A stretch of 64,000 nucleotides of DNA from Streptomyces actuosus (lineage in GTDB: Bacteria > Actinomycetota > Actinomycetes > Streptomycetales > Streptomycetaceae). The first letter of the stretch is position 1. Each line of letters begins with the position of its first letter. The notes below the pieces were generated by a model. It saw nothing but the letters and a program-made list of their open reading frames with translations. It had not been told where the DNA came from and did no database searches. Location: NCBI RefSeq assembly GCF_016921115.1, contig NZ_JAFFZS010000011.1, positions 124,001 through 188,000 of the forward strand, read 5' to 3'. Made by a program: the position numbers and the translations under genes. Shown here piece by piece: positions 26,081-34,476 of this stretch.

Positions 26081-26299
26081 CTACTGCCTGGTAGGTACAC
26101 GTTCTATGCGCTCTGGGTCCGGATCGTGGTCCGTCAGCGCGCGGGTGTCAGGCTGCGGCGGCCGTGAGCACAGGAGCCCGTCGGCGAGGCGCTGGGCGAG
26201 GAGGACGGCCTGGAGGGCGCCGGCGGGGCCGGGGGCGGAGTCGAGGGCGCGGTCGAGGAGGGATGCCGGGGCGCCGGGTGACGAGAAAGTGAGGTTCAA
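26081..26299 (-). CDS. Small hypothetical protein
   Basis: 72 aa from a TTG start preceded by AGGACAGG. Sequence includes SLLDRALDSAPGPAGALQAVLLAQRLADGLL. Support is the very strong third-position GC/C bias in this frame; no family recognised and no overlap with neighbours. It could be a fragment of something larger. Confidence 0.35.
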   Translation of the reverse strand: MNLTFSSPGAPASLLDRALDSAPGPAGALQAVLLAQRLADGLLCSRPPQPDTRALTDHDPDPERIERVPTRQ

Positions 26300-26547
26300 G
26301 GTGCCTGTCCTGGGGCTCGATCGCCCGGTCGGCGACTCTCGGGGCCGGGCCAGCGGAGCGGGCGTGGCGCCAGGCCACCGGCGGGGTGGGTGCCGGGTTC
26401 CGGGTGCGGGTACGCCGACGGCGGCCCGGGGTCACAGTGGGCCGGGCCGCCGTCGCGTCGTCCTGAGCCTGTTCGAGGTGACGGCTCAGGCGTGGGTGGG
26501 GCCGGGAGAGCTCGAGTCAGGTCGTCTCTGTCGGCCGGGGGTGGAGG

Positions 26548-26907
26548 TCAGTCCAGCTGCATGGGCACGTTGATGTACTGGGCGGCGACCCAGCCCTTCT
26601 TGCCCTTGTGGGCGCCGGACTTCACGGTGACGTAGCCCCAGGCGCCGGGCTTGCCGTTGTCGCCCTTGTTGCACTGCCAGTAGACGTCGGTGCCCTTGGA
26701 GAGCTGGCCGGTGGCGGTGTAGCCGGTGCCGGGGCCGGTGCGGAACTTCACCGTCGTGTACACGTCGGTGTTGAGCTTGATCTGGTGGGTGCAGGCTCCG
26801 CTGCCGACGGTCGCGGCGCTGGCGGTGGAGGCGGTGGCGACGGCGCCGCCGAGGAGCAGGGCGCCGGTGGTTGCCACGGTCGCTACGCGGCGGGTGAGGG
26901 TGTGCAT
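26548..26907 (-). CDS. Secreted SH3-domain protein
   Basis: 119 aa. A Sec signal peptide (RR near the start, ATTGALLLGGAVATASTASA, cleavage near ASA-AT at ~31-32) precedes one bacterial SH3 domain with two cysteines (ACTHQ and WQCNKGD) likely forming a disulfide. Motifs VKFRTGPGTGYTATGQL, WGYVTVKSG and GWVAAQYINV are the usual SH3 strands, with the RTGPG loop. Such small exported proteins may bind cell wall. About 280 bp of upstream sequence contain repeated TTCCGGAA-type palindromes. Confidence 0.85.
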   Translation of the reverse strand: MHTLTRRVATVATTGALLLGGAVATASTASAATVGSGACTHQIKLNTDVYTTVKFRTGPGTGYTATGQLSKGTDVYWQCNKGDNGKPGAWGYVTVKSGAHKGKKGWVAAQYINVPMQLD

Positions 26908-27075
26908 GTGCGGCTCTTCCTGGTGTCGTCGGCCGGAATTCCCCGCCCGTCTGACTTCCTCATCGCGGTGCTGATAGACAGTTAGGAGGGCGAAGAAGAT
27001 CGGGAACGTGACAGGTTCGTCTTCGTTCCGGACTCGATCTTCTTTCTGCGCCGAGGAGTTGACCAGGCTTGGTTT

Positions 27076-27177
27076 ATTCCGTGAATCCGCGTTCCGGAAC
27101 GGCGGGGTCAGGTATGAGCCGTTCCGGAATGCGGTGTGCAGGAAGAGGAATTACAGGAAGCGGTATTTCCGGGAATG
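27076..27177. promoter_or_regulatory. Cluster of TTCC..GGAA inverted repeats upstream of SH3 gene
   Basis: ATTCCGTGAAT (27076-27086), GTTCCGGAAC (27091-27100), GTTCCGGAAT (27121-27130) and TTTCCGGGAAT (27167-27177) share a TTCCG-GGAA-type dyad; a half-similar GTTCCGGACT is at 27025. They lie between the prepilin peptidase stop and the secreted SH3 gene start, 170-270 bp before the latter. Possible operators; no known regulator matched. Confidence 0.4.
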
Positions 27178-27187
27178 CGCAGCGCGG

Positions 27188-27907
27188 TCAGGCCGCGGTG
27201 ACCGAAACGGCGAGGGCCCCGATGACCATGTAGGGGCCGAAAGACACGTGCGTGCGGCGGGTACGGCCGACTGCCATCCGCGCCACCTCCAGGACCGCGC
27301 CGACGACGAAGCCCGCGGCTGCTCCCCAGAACAAAGCCGTCCAACTGCTCCAGCCCAGGAGCGCCCCGATGGCCGGTGCGAGCTTGACGTCTCCGAGCCC
27401 CATGGCGCCGGTGAACGCGATGAGGAGGAAGACGGCGGTGAGCACGGCAGCGGCGGCGGCCGCGCGGCCCAGACTCCCGGGCTCGCCCGCCAGTTGGGCC
27501 GCGGTGAGCAGGAGGAACGTCCCGCACAAGGCGGGGAGGGTGAGCACGTCAGGGAGCCGTTGCACGGCGACGTCGATCAGGGCGAGTGCGACACCGCATG
27601 CGGCGATCCAGTACTGGGCAGCGGCGACCCAGCCGTTCGCCCCGCCCGCCGCGATCACGGCGAACGCCACGGCGGCTGCCGCCTCCGGCGTGAAGGCGTG
27701 CGGTCCGATCGCCTGTGCGCACGCGGGGCAGCGCCCGGAGGCGGGCAGCACCGGGAGCCGACGTCCGAGGACGCTGCTGCCGCAGTGCGGGCAGTCACTG
27801 CGTGCGGACGCGGCCGCCGGGACGGAGCGGGCGAAGACCACCGGGCGTGCCGCAGCGCCGGCCAGCGCTCCGACGGCGGCGATCAGGGCAACGCTGAGGA
27901 CGGACAA
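27188..27907 (-). CDS. Prepilin peptidase (A24, TadV/PilD-type)
   Basis: 239-aa polytopic membrane aspartic protease. It keeps a cytoplasmic zinc-type pair of motifs (CPHCGSS and CPACAQ), and the two catalytic aspartate sites: ALIDVAVQRLPD and GAMGLGDVKLAPAIG (GxGDxK). About seven hydrophobic helices. Start is TTG at 27907 with AGGAG upstream. It should cleave after the Gly of the RG-(A/S)xSxE class III leaders of the pilin-like proteins encoded at 41.4-42.9 kb; this window holds no other prepilin peptidase. Confidence 0.88.
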   Translation of the reverse strand: MSVLSVALIAAVGALAGAAARPVVFARSVPAAASARSDCPHCGSSVLGRRLPVLPASGRCPACAQAIGPHAFTPEAAAAVAFAVIAAGGANGWVAAAQYWIAACGVALALIDVAVQRLPDVLTLPALCGTFLLLTAAQLAGEPGSLGRAAAAAAVLTAVFLLIAFTGAMGLGDVKLAPAIGALLGWSSWTALFWGAAAGFVVGAVLEVARMAVGRTRRTHVSFGPYMVIGALAVSVTAA

Positions 27908-28069
27908 AGGAGACTCCTACGTGCAGCCCGGCCTCCCCGTGACGGGCCGGTCGGCTTCGACCCTACGGCCCGCCGCGACGACTCCCACCGGCCCGCCTCC
28001 ACGGGTCCCCTGCCCTGAGCGCCGGGCCCGGCGGGAACCGATGACACGTTCCGTCGTACGGCCGCCGGC

Positions 28070-28552
28070 TCATGCTCCCCGTGAGCCGGCGTCGAGCGTT
28101 TCCGCCAGGCTGAGCGCGGCCAGGACCTGCACCTGGCCCTCTGCCGGCTTGAGGGTGCCGGCCGCGGTCGCCTCGGCGACCCGGGCCGCGTGCTCCAGAG
28201 CCATCGCCACGCCGGTCGGTTCCCTGTGTGCGGTCAGCCACTCGAAGCCCGCGCGGAGCGCGGCCGCGAGGTCGCCGTCGTGATCCTCGGGACCGTTCGT
28301 GGTTAACGCCCGGAGCCACAGGTCGGCGTGGGACTGCACGATCGTGTCGAAAGCCCGGTAGTCCGTGACGGTGCCACACCTGCCTCCCGCTCCGTCGGCG
28401 CCGCGCCGCCCGGTCCAGTTGCTCGCCAGCCACCGGTGGCGATGGCAGACCTCAAGCCGGTAGTCCACCGGCCGGTCCCGTGCCCGGGTGCGGCGTTCAA
28501 CGACGACGGTCGACGGCGCGGTGCATGTGGTGATCTGGCGCAGGACTGGCAC
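28070..28552 (-). CDS. Hypothetical protein with N-terminal Cys/His cluster
   Basis: 160 aa, unknown. Start GTG 28552 is chosen because AGGAGGAG precedes it at ideal distance, although an ATG lies 39 bases upstream. N-terminal half has LEVCHRHRWLASNW and a later Cys; the second half is helical (AALRAGFEWLTAHREPTGVAMALEHAARVAEA). No signal peptide. Confidence 0.6.
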   Translation of the reverse strand: MPVLRQITTCTAPSTVVVERRTRARDRPVDYRLEVCHRHRWLASNWTGRRGADGAGGRCGTVTDYRAFDTIVQSHADLWLRALTTNGPEDHDGDLAAALRAGFEWLTAHREPTGVAMALEHAARVAEATAAGTLKPAEGQVQVLAALSLAETLDAGSRGA

Positions 28553-28699
28553 AGCGGAACTCCTCCTGGTCGCGAGTGGAGTTCTGATCATGACCAGGTG
28601 AGAGGCGCGCCATAGTCCACGATTGGGCGCTACGGCTGTGACCCGGCTCTCACTCTCCGACCCGACGGCGCAGCACGAGAGCGGTCCGGCGAGCGGCGC

Positions 28700-29668
28700 T
28701 CACTCCCGTATGTCGCCGGGAGCCATGTCGTCCCGCAGCCTCAGGTAGCGCACCGGGTGGCGGTGTCGGCCCAGGTCAAGCGCTGTGTCGGTGTCGACTT
28801 CGGCGATGTGCTCGGGCACGACGGGCTGGAAGACCAGCAGCTCCTTCGTTCCCCATCCTGCTGAGAACTCCCGGCCCCACCAAGGGTGGTCGGCTCCCGC
28901 CGGGCGCAGGACCGCACCCAGCTCGATCGCCGCCGTGCGGGACAGCGGTGTGGAGCGGGCGATCAGCCGGAGACGGCCGGTCGCGTCGAGCCGGCCGAGC
29001 AGGAGGCTGCGGGGGGCGTGCGCGGTGCCGGTGACCGCACCGATGATCCCTTCCGTCGTCATGCGCGTCCTCAGCTTCAGCCATCCGCGCTCCCCAGGCC
29101 GGTACCGGGAGCCGGAATCCTTGATCATGAGGCCTTCGACGCCGGCTGCTCCCCAGGCCGGATCCAGCCATGTGCGGGCTGTTGCGGCGTCGGCGGTCTG
29201 TGGGCACAGCGCCCAGGGCGCTGCGAGCTCCAGGGATGCGAAATGGCTCTCCAGTGCCCTCCTGCGCTGATGCAGGGGCTGGTCCATGAGGACGGCGCCG
29301 GAGACCTCGAGCAGATCGAAGGTGATCAGGTGGGCGGGCTGCTCGCGGGCGGCGCGCTCTGCACGGGGCCCGCGGAGCCGGGCTCGGTGCTGAAGGGCCG
29401 TGAAGTCCAGCCTGCCGTCGTGCCAGACCACCAGCTCGGCGTCGACGACTGCCGCGACCCTGAGCGCGGCCGCGGCACGGGCGATCTCCGGGAAGGCCGG
29501 GCGAAGGTCGGCGCCTCGCCTGGACTGGAGGTACGGCTCGGGACCGGTGAACACAAGGACCCGGAACCCGTCGGCCTTCTGCTCGAAGAGCATGGGCCTG
29601 GGCCCGGATGGCGGCAGCGTCGTCACGGAGCGTGCCAGCATCGGCTCGACCGGCGGTGAAAGGTGCAC
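28700..29668 (-). CDS. ATP-dependent DNA ligase
   Basis: About 322 aa. Adenylation domain with the catalytic lysine in EQKADGFRV (Lys31), then AVVDAELVVWH (motif III/IIIa region), HLITFDLLEVSG, VEGLMIKDSGSRYRPGERGW (motif IV) and WLKLRTR (motif V). A C-terminal OB-like domain follows (AVTGTAHAPRSLLLGRLD). This is the compact two-domain LigC-type ligase, without the LigD polymerase or nuclease domains. GTG 29668 is taken as start, with AGGA upstream. Divergent from dnaE2 across a 321-bp region with an SOS box, suggesting a DNA-damage role. Confidence 0.85.
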   Translation of the reverse strand: MHLSPPVEPMLARSVTTLPPSGPRPMLFEQKADGFRVLVFTGPEPYLQSRRGADLRPAFPEIARAAAALRVAAVVDAELVVWHDGRLDFTALQHRARLRGPRAERAAREQPAHLITFDLLEVSGAVLMDQPLHQRRRALESHFASLELAAPWALCPQTADAATARTWLDPAWGAAGVEGLMIKDSGSRYRPGERGWLKLRTRMTTEGIIGAVTGTAHAPRSLLLGRLDATGRLRLIARSTPLSRTAAIELGAVLRPAGADHPWWGREFSAGWGTKELLVFQPVVPEHIAEVDTDTALDLGRHRHPVRYLRLRDDMAPGDIRE

Positions 29669-29912
29669 CCGTCCAGTCCTACGCTCTTCGCATCCCGCTC
29701 GCCCGCGCACAGTCTGTCTCCGATGACCGCCTCGGGCAGGGGTACTCAGCGGGCCAGCCGAGGGCGGGCGAGACCCGGGGAGGACGCTGCCGCAGGCCCG
29801 AGAGCCCTATCGCGGCGACCGCACCACTGCGGCCTCGGCACCGCCTTCACCCGAGCCGGCCTTCTGTCGCGGCAGCCGGATGGCTGGTCCTCGGTGTCCG
29901 AAACTCGCGTGT

Positions 29913-29928
29913 TCGAATTAATGTTCGA
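29913..29928. promoter_or_regulatory. LexA-type SOS box
   Basis: TCGAAT-TAAT-GTTCGA at 29913-29928 matches the actinobacterial/Gram-positive SOS consensus TCGAAC-N4-GTTCGA at 11 of 12 fixed positions. It lies 61 bp before the dnaE2 start and 245 bp before the divergent ligase start, in an otherwise gene-free 29669-29989 gap. Confidence 0.8.
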
Positions 29929-29989
29929 TAGAGTCGAAGCGGAGGGAGTCGGTTGGTACTGGTTTGGGGGTATTCGGGCGGAGGGTGGC

Positions 29990-32900
29990 ATGCGCGGAGG
30001 GCTTCCTCATCTGCATGTGGCGAGCGGGTTTTCGGCCCGCTACGGCGCCTCACATCCAAGCGATCTCGCCGCCCGGGCCGCCGAGCGCGGCATCGGGACG
30101 CTGGCGCTGACCGACAGGGACATGGTCACCGGGACCGTCCGTTTCGCGAAGGCCGCCGCGGCCGAGGGAATCCGCCCGCTGTTCGGTGTGGACCTCGGGG
30201 TCGCCGCATGCACTCCCGCCGCTCCGGCCGCCCGCCGCCGCACTCCGGTGCGGGGCGGCGCGCACGTGGCCGAAGCACCGTTCCGGGCGACCTTCCTGGC
30301 CCAGGACCCCGACGGGTGGGCGCGGCTGTGCCGGCTGGTGTCCGCCACCCACGCCGCCGCGTTTGCCGCCGGCGCTCCGCCGGCGGCGTCGTGGGATCAC
30401 CTCCGCCAGTACGCGGGCAGCGGCCTGGTGGTGATGCTCGGCCCTGCCTCCGAACCGCTGCGCGCCCTCTCCGCAGGCCGCGCGGACATCGCCGAACAGC
30501 TCCTGGAGCCGTGGCGGCAGGCCGCGGGCGAAGGCCTGCGGCTGGAGGTCGTGTGCTGGGGCCTGCCTGGAACCGGACCCGGCTCCGTACGACTTGCCGC
30601 GCACACCCTCATGCTTGCCGACCGCCTCGCCATCCCGGCCGTCCTGACCAACGCCGTCCGCTACGCCGACCCGGGCCAGCACCGGATCGCGGACGTGCTG
30701 GACGCCGCGCGGCTGCTACGCCCTGTGGACCGGCGACGGCTGGACTGCGGCGAGCGCTGGCTCAAGCCCGCCGGCGACATGACGGCGATCGCACAGCGGG
30801 TCGCGGCGGCCACCGGTGCCGACGGCCGACGGGCGGAGCGCCTCATCGCCGACACGCTTACCGTCGCCGAAGCCTGCACCCTGGACCCCGTACGGGACCT
30901 CGGACTGGGCACCCCGCATTTCCCCGAGCCCGAAGTGGTGGGTGCGGAGCCGGTGCCGGGCGGCGCGATGCGACTGCTGCGGCAGCGGTGCGAGGCCGGG
31001 ATGGTCGCTCGCGGCCTCGACCTCGACCGGCGCGCCATGGACCAGCTGCACTACGAGCTCGGCATCATCGGACGACTCGGCTACGAGGCCTACTTCCTCG
31101 CCGTCGCTCAGGTCGTCGCCGACGTCCGCGCGATGGGCATCCGGGTCGCCGCGCGCGGCTCCGGTGCCGGCTCGATGGTCAACCACGCGCTTTTTGTGGC
31201 GACCGCAAACCCTTTGTCGCATTCTCTCCTTTTTGAGCGTTTCCTGAGTGAGCGGCGAGCCTCGCTCCCGGACATCGACATCGACGTCGAATCCGCGCGC
31301 CGACTGGAGGTCTACGACCGGATCATCGCCCGCTTCGGCACAGAACGCGTCGCAGTCACCGGCATGCCCGAGACCTACCGCGCCCGCCACGCCTTGCGCG
31401 ATACCGGCCTCGCACTCGGCCTGCCGCCGGCCACCGTCGACCGAATCGCGAAGTCCTTCCCCCACATCCGCGCCGCCGACATCCGCGGAGCACTCGCAGA
31501 ACTCCCGGAACTGCGCGGCCTGGCCACGGAAGCCGAGAACTTCGGCCCGCTGTGGGAGCTCGCCGAGGGCCTGGACAAGCTGCCGCGCGGGATCGCCATG
31601 CACCCCTGCGGCGTCATCCTCTCCAACTCCACCCTGCTGAACCGCCTGCCCGTGCAGCCCACGCCCGGTGGCGAGTACCCGATGGTCCAGGCCGACAAGG
31701 AAGACGTCGAGGACCTCGGCCTGCTCAAGCTCGACGTCCTGGGCGTGCGGATGCAGTCCGCGATGGCCCACGCGGTGAAGGAGATCCGCCGCACGACCGG
31801 CCGGCAGATCGACCTCGACAACCCCGACCACGTCCCCCTCGACGACAGGTTCGCCTTCGCGCTCATCCAGGCCAGCGACACCGTCGGCATGTTCCAGCTC
31901 GAGTCGCCCGGCCAGCAGGACCTGGTCGGCCGCCTGCAGCCCCGCGGCCCCCAGGACGTCATCGCCGACATCTCCCTCTTCCGCCCGGGCCCGGTCGCCG
32001 GCGGCATGCCCGCCCTCTACATCGCCGCACGACACGGCGCAGCACCCACCTACCCCCACCCCGACCTCGAACCGGTCCTCGCCGACACCTACGGAGTGAC
32101 GATCTGGCATGAACAGATCATCGACATCTTCGCCGTCATGACCGGCTGCGACAGAGCCCTCGCCGAAGTCGCCCGCCGCGCCCTCGGCGACGAAGAGCGC
32201 CTGCCGAAGATCGAGTCGTGGTTCCGGAAACTGGCCGGCGCCCGTGGCTACGCGCACAGCGTTCTCGACGAAGTCTGGGAGATCGTCTCGTCGTTCGGAG
32301 CATACGGATTCTGCCGCGCCCACGCCGTCGCGTTCGCCGTCCCCGCCCTTCAGTCCGCGTGGCTCAAAGCCCACCACCCCGCCGCCCTCTACGCCGGCTT
32401 GCTGGAGCACGACCCCGGCATGTGGCCGCTGCGCGTCATCGTCGCCGACGCCCGCCGCCACGACGTCCCCGTCCTCCCCGTCGACATCAACCACTCCAAG
32501 CCCGCGTACACGGTCGAGGAGACGCCGGACAGCTGGGGCGTGCGGATCTCCCTGTCATCGGTACACGGCATCAGCGAGGACGAGGTCGTCAGGATCGCCG
32601 CCGCACAGCCCTACACCTCGCTCCAGGACTTCTGGGCCCGCGCCCGGCCGAAGCTGCCGACCGTCGAACGCCTGATCAGGATTGGCGCACTCGACCAGTT
32701 CAAGGGAGAGGCGTCACGGCGGGACCTGCTGCTGCAGGCGACCGAGCTGCACCGCCAGACCCGCACCCGCCCCGGCACCGGCCAACTCCCGCTTGACACC
32801 ACTCTGGTGACCGCCGGCCCGGCCGGGCTGAGAGAGATGACCGCCCGCGAGAAACTGGAGGCCGAGCTCGGCGTACTCAAGATCGACGTCTCGCGCCACC

Positions 32901-33439
32901 TCATGGAGGACCACCACCGCCTCCTGCGCGAGATCGGCGCCACCGACGCCGCCCACCTCAAAGCCATGCACCCGGGACAGAAAGTCCTCGTCGCCGGCGT
33001 ACGGGCCTCCACCCAGACCCCACCCATCGCGTCCGGGAAAAGGATCATCTTCGTCACCCTCGAAGACGGCTCCGGCCTGGTCGATCTCGCCTTCTTCGAG
33101 GACTCCCACGAGCAGTGCGCCCACACCATCTTCCACAACGGACTGCTCCTCGTCCGCGGCACCGTCGAAGCCCGCGGTCCACGCCGCACCGTGGTCGGCG
33201 AGATGGCCTGGGACCTCGACTCCCTCGCCACCACCCGCGCCACCCACGGGCCCCAGGCCGTCCTCGACATCCTCGGCCAGACCCCCGCACCCACACCCGC
33301 CCAGCCGACACCAGCACGCACGATCCCCGACGGAACCGCTGGCGCGCGGCTCCACCCCTACGCGGACCTCCAGCCCGCTGGCACCCGTTCCGCCGACCTC
33401 ACCCGCCTGGGCCACCGGAGCCAAGGGAGCGCAGGTTGA
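29990..33439 (+). CDS. dnaE2: Error-prone DNA polymerase III alpha (DnaE2/ImuC)
   Basis: 1149 aa C-family polymerase. N-terminal PHP domain (LHVASGFSARYGASHPSDLA, then LALTDRDMVTG); catalytic palm with SLPDIDIDVESARR (acid pair near residues 427-433) and, further on, SLFRPGPVAGGM; thumb/finger block AYGFCRAHAVAFAVPALQSAWL; C-terminal OB fold VLVAGVRASTQTPP and LEDGSGLVDLAFFED. The lack of a beta-clamp-rich tail and its length suit DnaE2, not the replicative DnaE1. ATG 29990 with GGAGGG is chosen; the open frame upstream runs through the SOS box and is not coding. SOS-inducible translesion synthesis is the expected role, together with the coupled downstream gene. Confidence 0.9.
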   Translation: MRGGLPHLHVASGFSARYGASHPSDLAARAAERGIGTLALTDRDMVTGTVRFAKAAAAEGIRPLFGVDLGVAACTPAAPAARRRTPVRGGAHVAEAPFRATFLAQDPDGWARLCRLVSATHAAAFAAGAPPAASWDHLRQYAGSGLVVMLGPASEPLRALSAGRADIAEQLLEPWRQAAGEGLRLEVVCWGLPGTGPGSVRLAAHTLMLADRLAIPAVLTNAVRYADPGQHRIADVLDAARLLRPVDRRRLDCGERWLKPAGDMTAIAQRVAAATGADGRRAERLIADTLTVAEACTLDPVRDLGLGTPHFPEPEVVGAEPVPGGAMRLLRQRCEAGMVARGLDLDRRAMDQLHYELGIIGRLGYEAYFLAVAQVVADVRAMGIRVAARGSGAGSMVNHALFVATANPLSHSLLFERFLSERRASLPDIDIDVESARRLEVYDRIIARFGTERVAVTGMPETYRARHALRDTGLALGLPPATVDRIAKSFPHIRAADIRGALAELPELRGLATEAENFGPLWELAEGLDKLPRGIAMHPCGVILSNSTLLNRLPVQPTPGGEYPMVQADKEDVEDLGLLKLDVLGVRMQSAMAHAVKEIRRTTGRQIDLDNPDHVPLDDRFAFALIQASDTVGMFQLESPGQQDLVGRLQPRGPQDVIADISLFRPGPVAGGMPALYIAARHGAAPTYPHPDLEPVLADTYGVTIWHEQIIDIFAVMTGCDRALAEVARRALGDEERLPKIESWFRKLAGARGYAHSVLDEVWEIVSSFGAYGFCRAHAVAFAVPALQSAWLKAHHPAALYAGLLEHDPGMWPLRVIVADARRHDVPVLPVDINHSKPAYTVEETPDSWGVRISLSSVHGISEDEVVRIAAAQPYTSLQDFWARARPKLPTVERLIRIGALDQFKGEASRRDLLLQATELHRQTRTRPGTGQLPLDTTLVTAGPAGLREMTAREKLEAELGVLKIDVSRHLMEDHHRLLREIGATDAAHLKAMHPGQKVLVAGVRASTQTPPIASGKRIIFVTLEDGSGLVDLAFFEDSHEQCAHTIFHNGLLLVRGTVEARGPRRTVVGEMAWDLDSLATTRATHGPQAVLDILGQTPAPTPAQPTPARTIPDGTAGARLHPYADLQPAGTRSADLTRLGHRSQGSAG

Positions 33440-34455
33440 GCAGCACACCGCCGGTCTCCCGCCCCCGCGCCATCGTTCGGATCCACTTCCATGCGCAGCA
33501 GCGCAGCGAAGAGCTGTTCGCACAGCTGATGGACGTACTGGGCGGCATCAGCCCGACCACCGAACCTCTGCCCGCCGACTGGTCCGCCTACATGGACGTC
33601 ACCGGCTCCTTGCGATTCTGGGACCGCGACGTCGAAGGCCTGGCCGCGGTGATCCGCCTGCGCCTTCTCGCACTCCACGGCGTGCAGAGCTCGGCAGGGG
33701 CGGGTCCCACGCGGTCGATCGCCGCCATGGCCGCTGCCCTCACCCCGCCCGGCGCCGCAACCATCGTCGGCAACACCCCCTACGAGATCGCCGCGTTCCT
33801 GCGCCCCCAGCCGGCCCCCGCGCTTCCTGGAGTTGGGCCCAAGACGGCCAAGACGCTCGCCCGCTACGGCATCACCACCGCCGGCGACGTCGCCGACACC
33901 ACGCCCGCAACCCTGCAACGGATCCTCGGATCCGCCGCCCGCCAGATCCAGGACTTCGCCCGCGGCATTGACGAACGCCCCGTCGTCCCCGCCGCCGCTC
34001 CCCGCTCCCTGAGCGCGAGCCACCGCTTCGACCTGGATGAACTCGACACTGACCAGCACCAGCGCACCGCCCTGGCCCTGGCCGAGGACCTCGGCGAGCG
34101 CCTGCGCAAGGCCTCCGAGATCGCACAGGCCCTCACGCTCACCGTGATGTACGCCGACCACACCCACACCGTGCGCACGCGCACGCTCGCCGAGGCCACC
34201 GCGCATACCCCCGCCCTGGCAGGAACCGCCCGCCAGCTCGTGGCTGATCTCGGTCTCCAGCGTGCCCGCGTCCGAGGGATCGCCCTGCGAGCCGAACGGC
34301 TCCGCCCGGCCGCCCACGCCACCCACCAGCTCACCCTCGACGACCGCGACGAAAAGCTCCATCGGCTGGAAGCCGCCCTCGACCGGGCACGCGCCCGCTA
34401 CGGTCCCGGCGCCGCCGGCGCCGCCTCCGCCTTCAAAAGGCTCACCACGTCCTGA
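33436..34455 (+). CDS. Truncated, catalytically deficient Y-family polymerase-like protein
   Basis: 339 aa. It aligns by eye with the second part of DinB-type polymerases: EELFAQLMDVLGGISPTTEPL, then WSAYMDVTGSLRFW in place of the canonical (S)IDEA(Y/F)LDVTG, so both palm acids of that motif are replaced by Trp-Ser. The entire first ~100 residues with the metal-binding DMDxFFA motif are absent. It keeps a helix-hairpin-helix (LPGVGPKTAKTLARYGI) and a little-finger domain to the end. TTG 33436 overlaps the dnaE2 stop (TTGA) and has a GGGAG site. A non-catalytic, ImuB-like adaptor for DnaE2 is the best inference; no ImuA-like gene is nearby. Confidence 0.75.
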   Translation: MSSTPPVSRPRAIVRIHFHAQQRSEELFAQLMDVLGGISPTTEPLPADWSAYMDVTGSLRFWDRDVEGLAAVIRLRLLALHGVQSSAGAGPTRSIAAMAAALTPPGAATIVGNTPYEIAAFLRPQPAPALPGVGPKTAKTLARYGITTAGDVADTTPATLQRILGSAARQIQDFARGIDERPVVPAAAPRSLSASHRFDLDELDTDQHQRTALALAEDLGERLRKASEIAQALTLTVMYADHTHTVRTRTLAEATAHTPALAGTARQLVADLGLQRARVRGIALRAERLRPAAHATHQLTLDDRDEKLHRLEAALDRARARYGPGAAGAASAFKRLTTS

Positions 34456-34476
34456 TGGCGGATCCCACGGGCCGGG

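Noticed and set aside
30716..32494. A 592-codon minus-strand frame inside dnaE2
   Set aside because: Antisense shadow of a clear polymerase gene.
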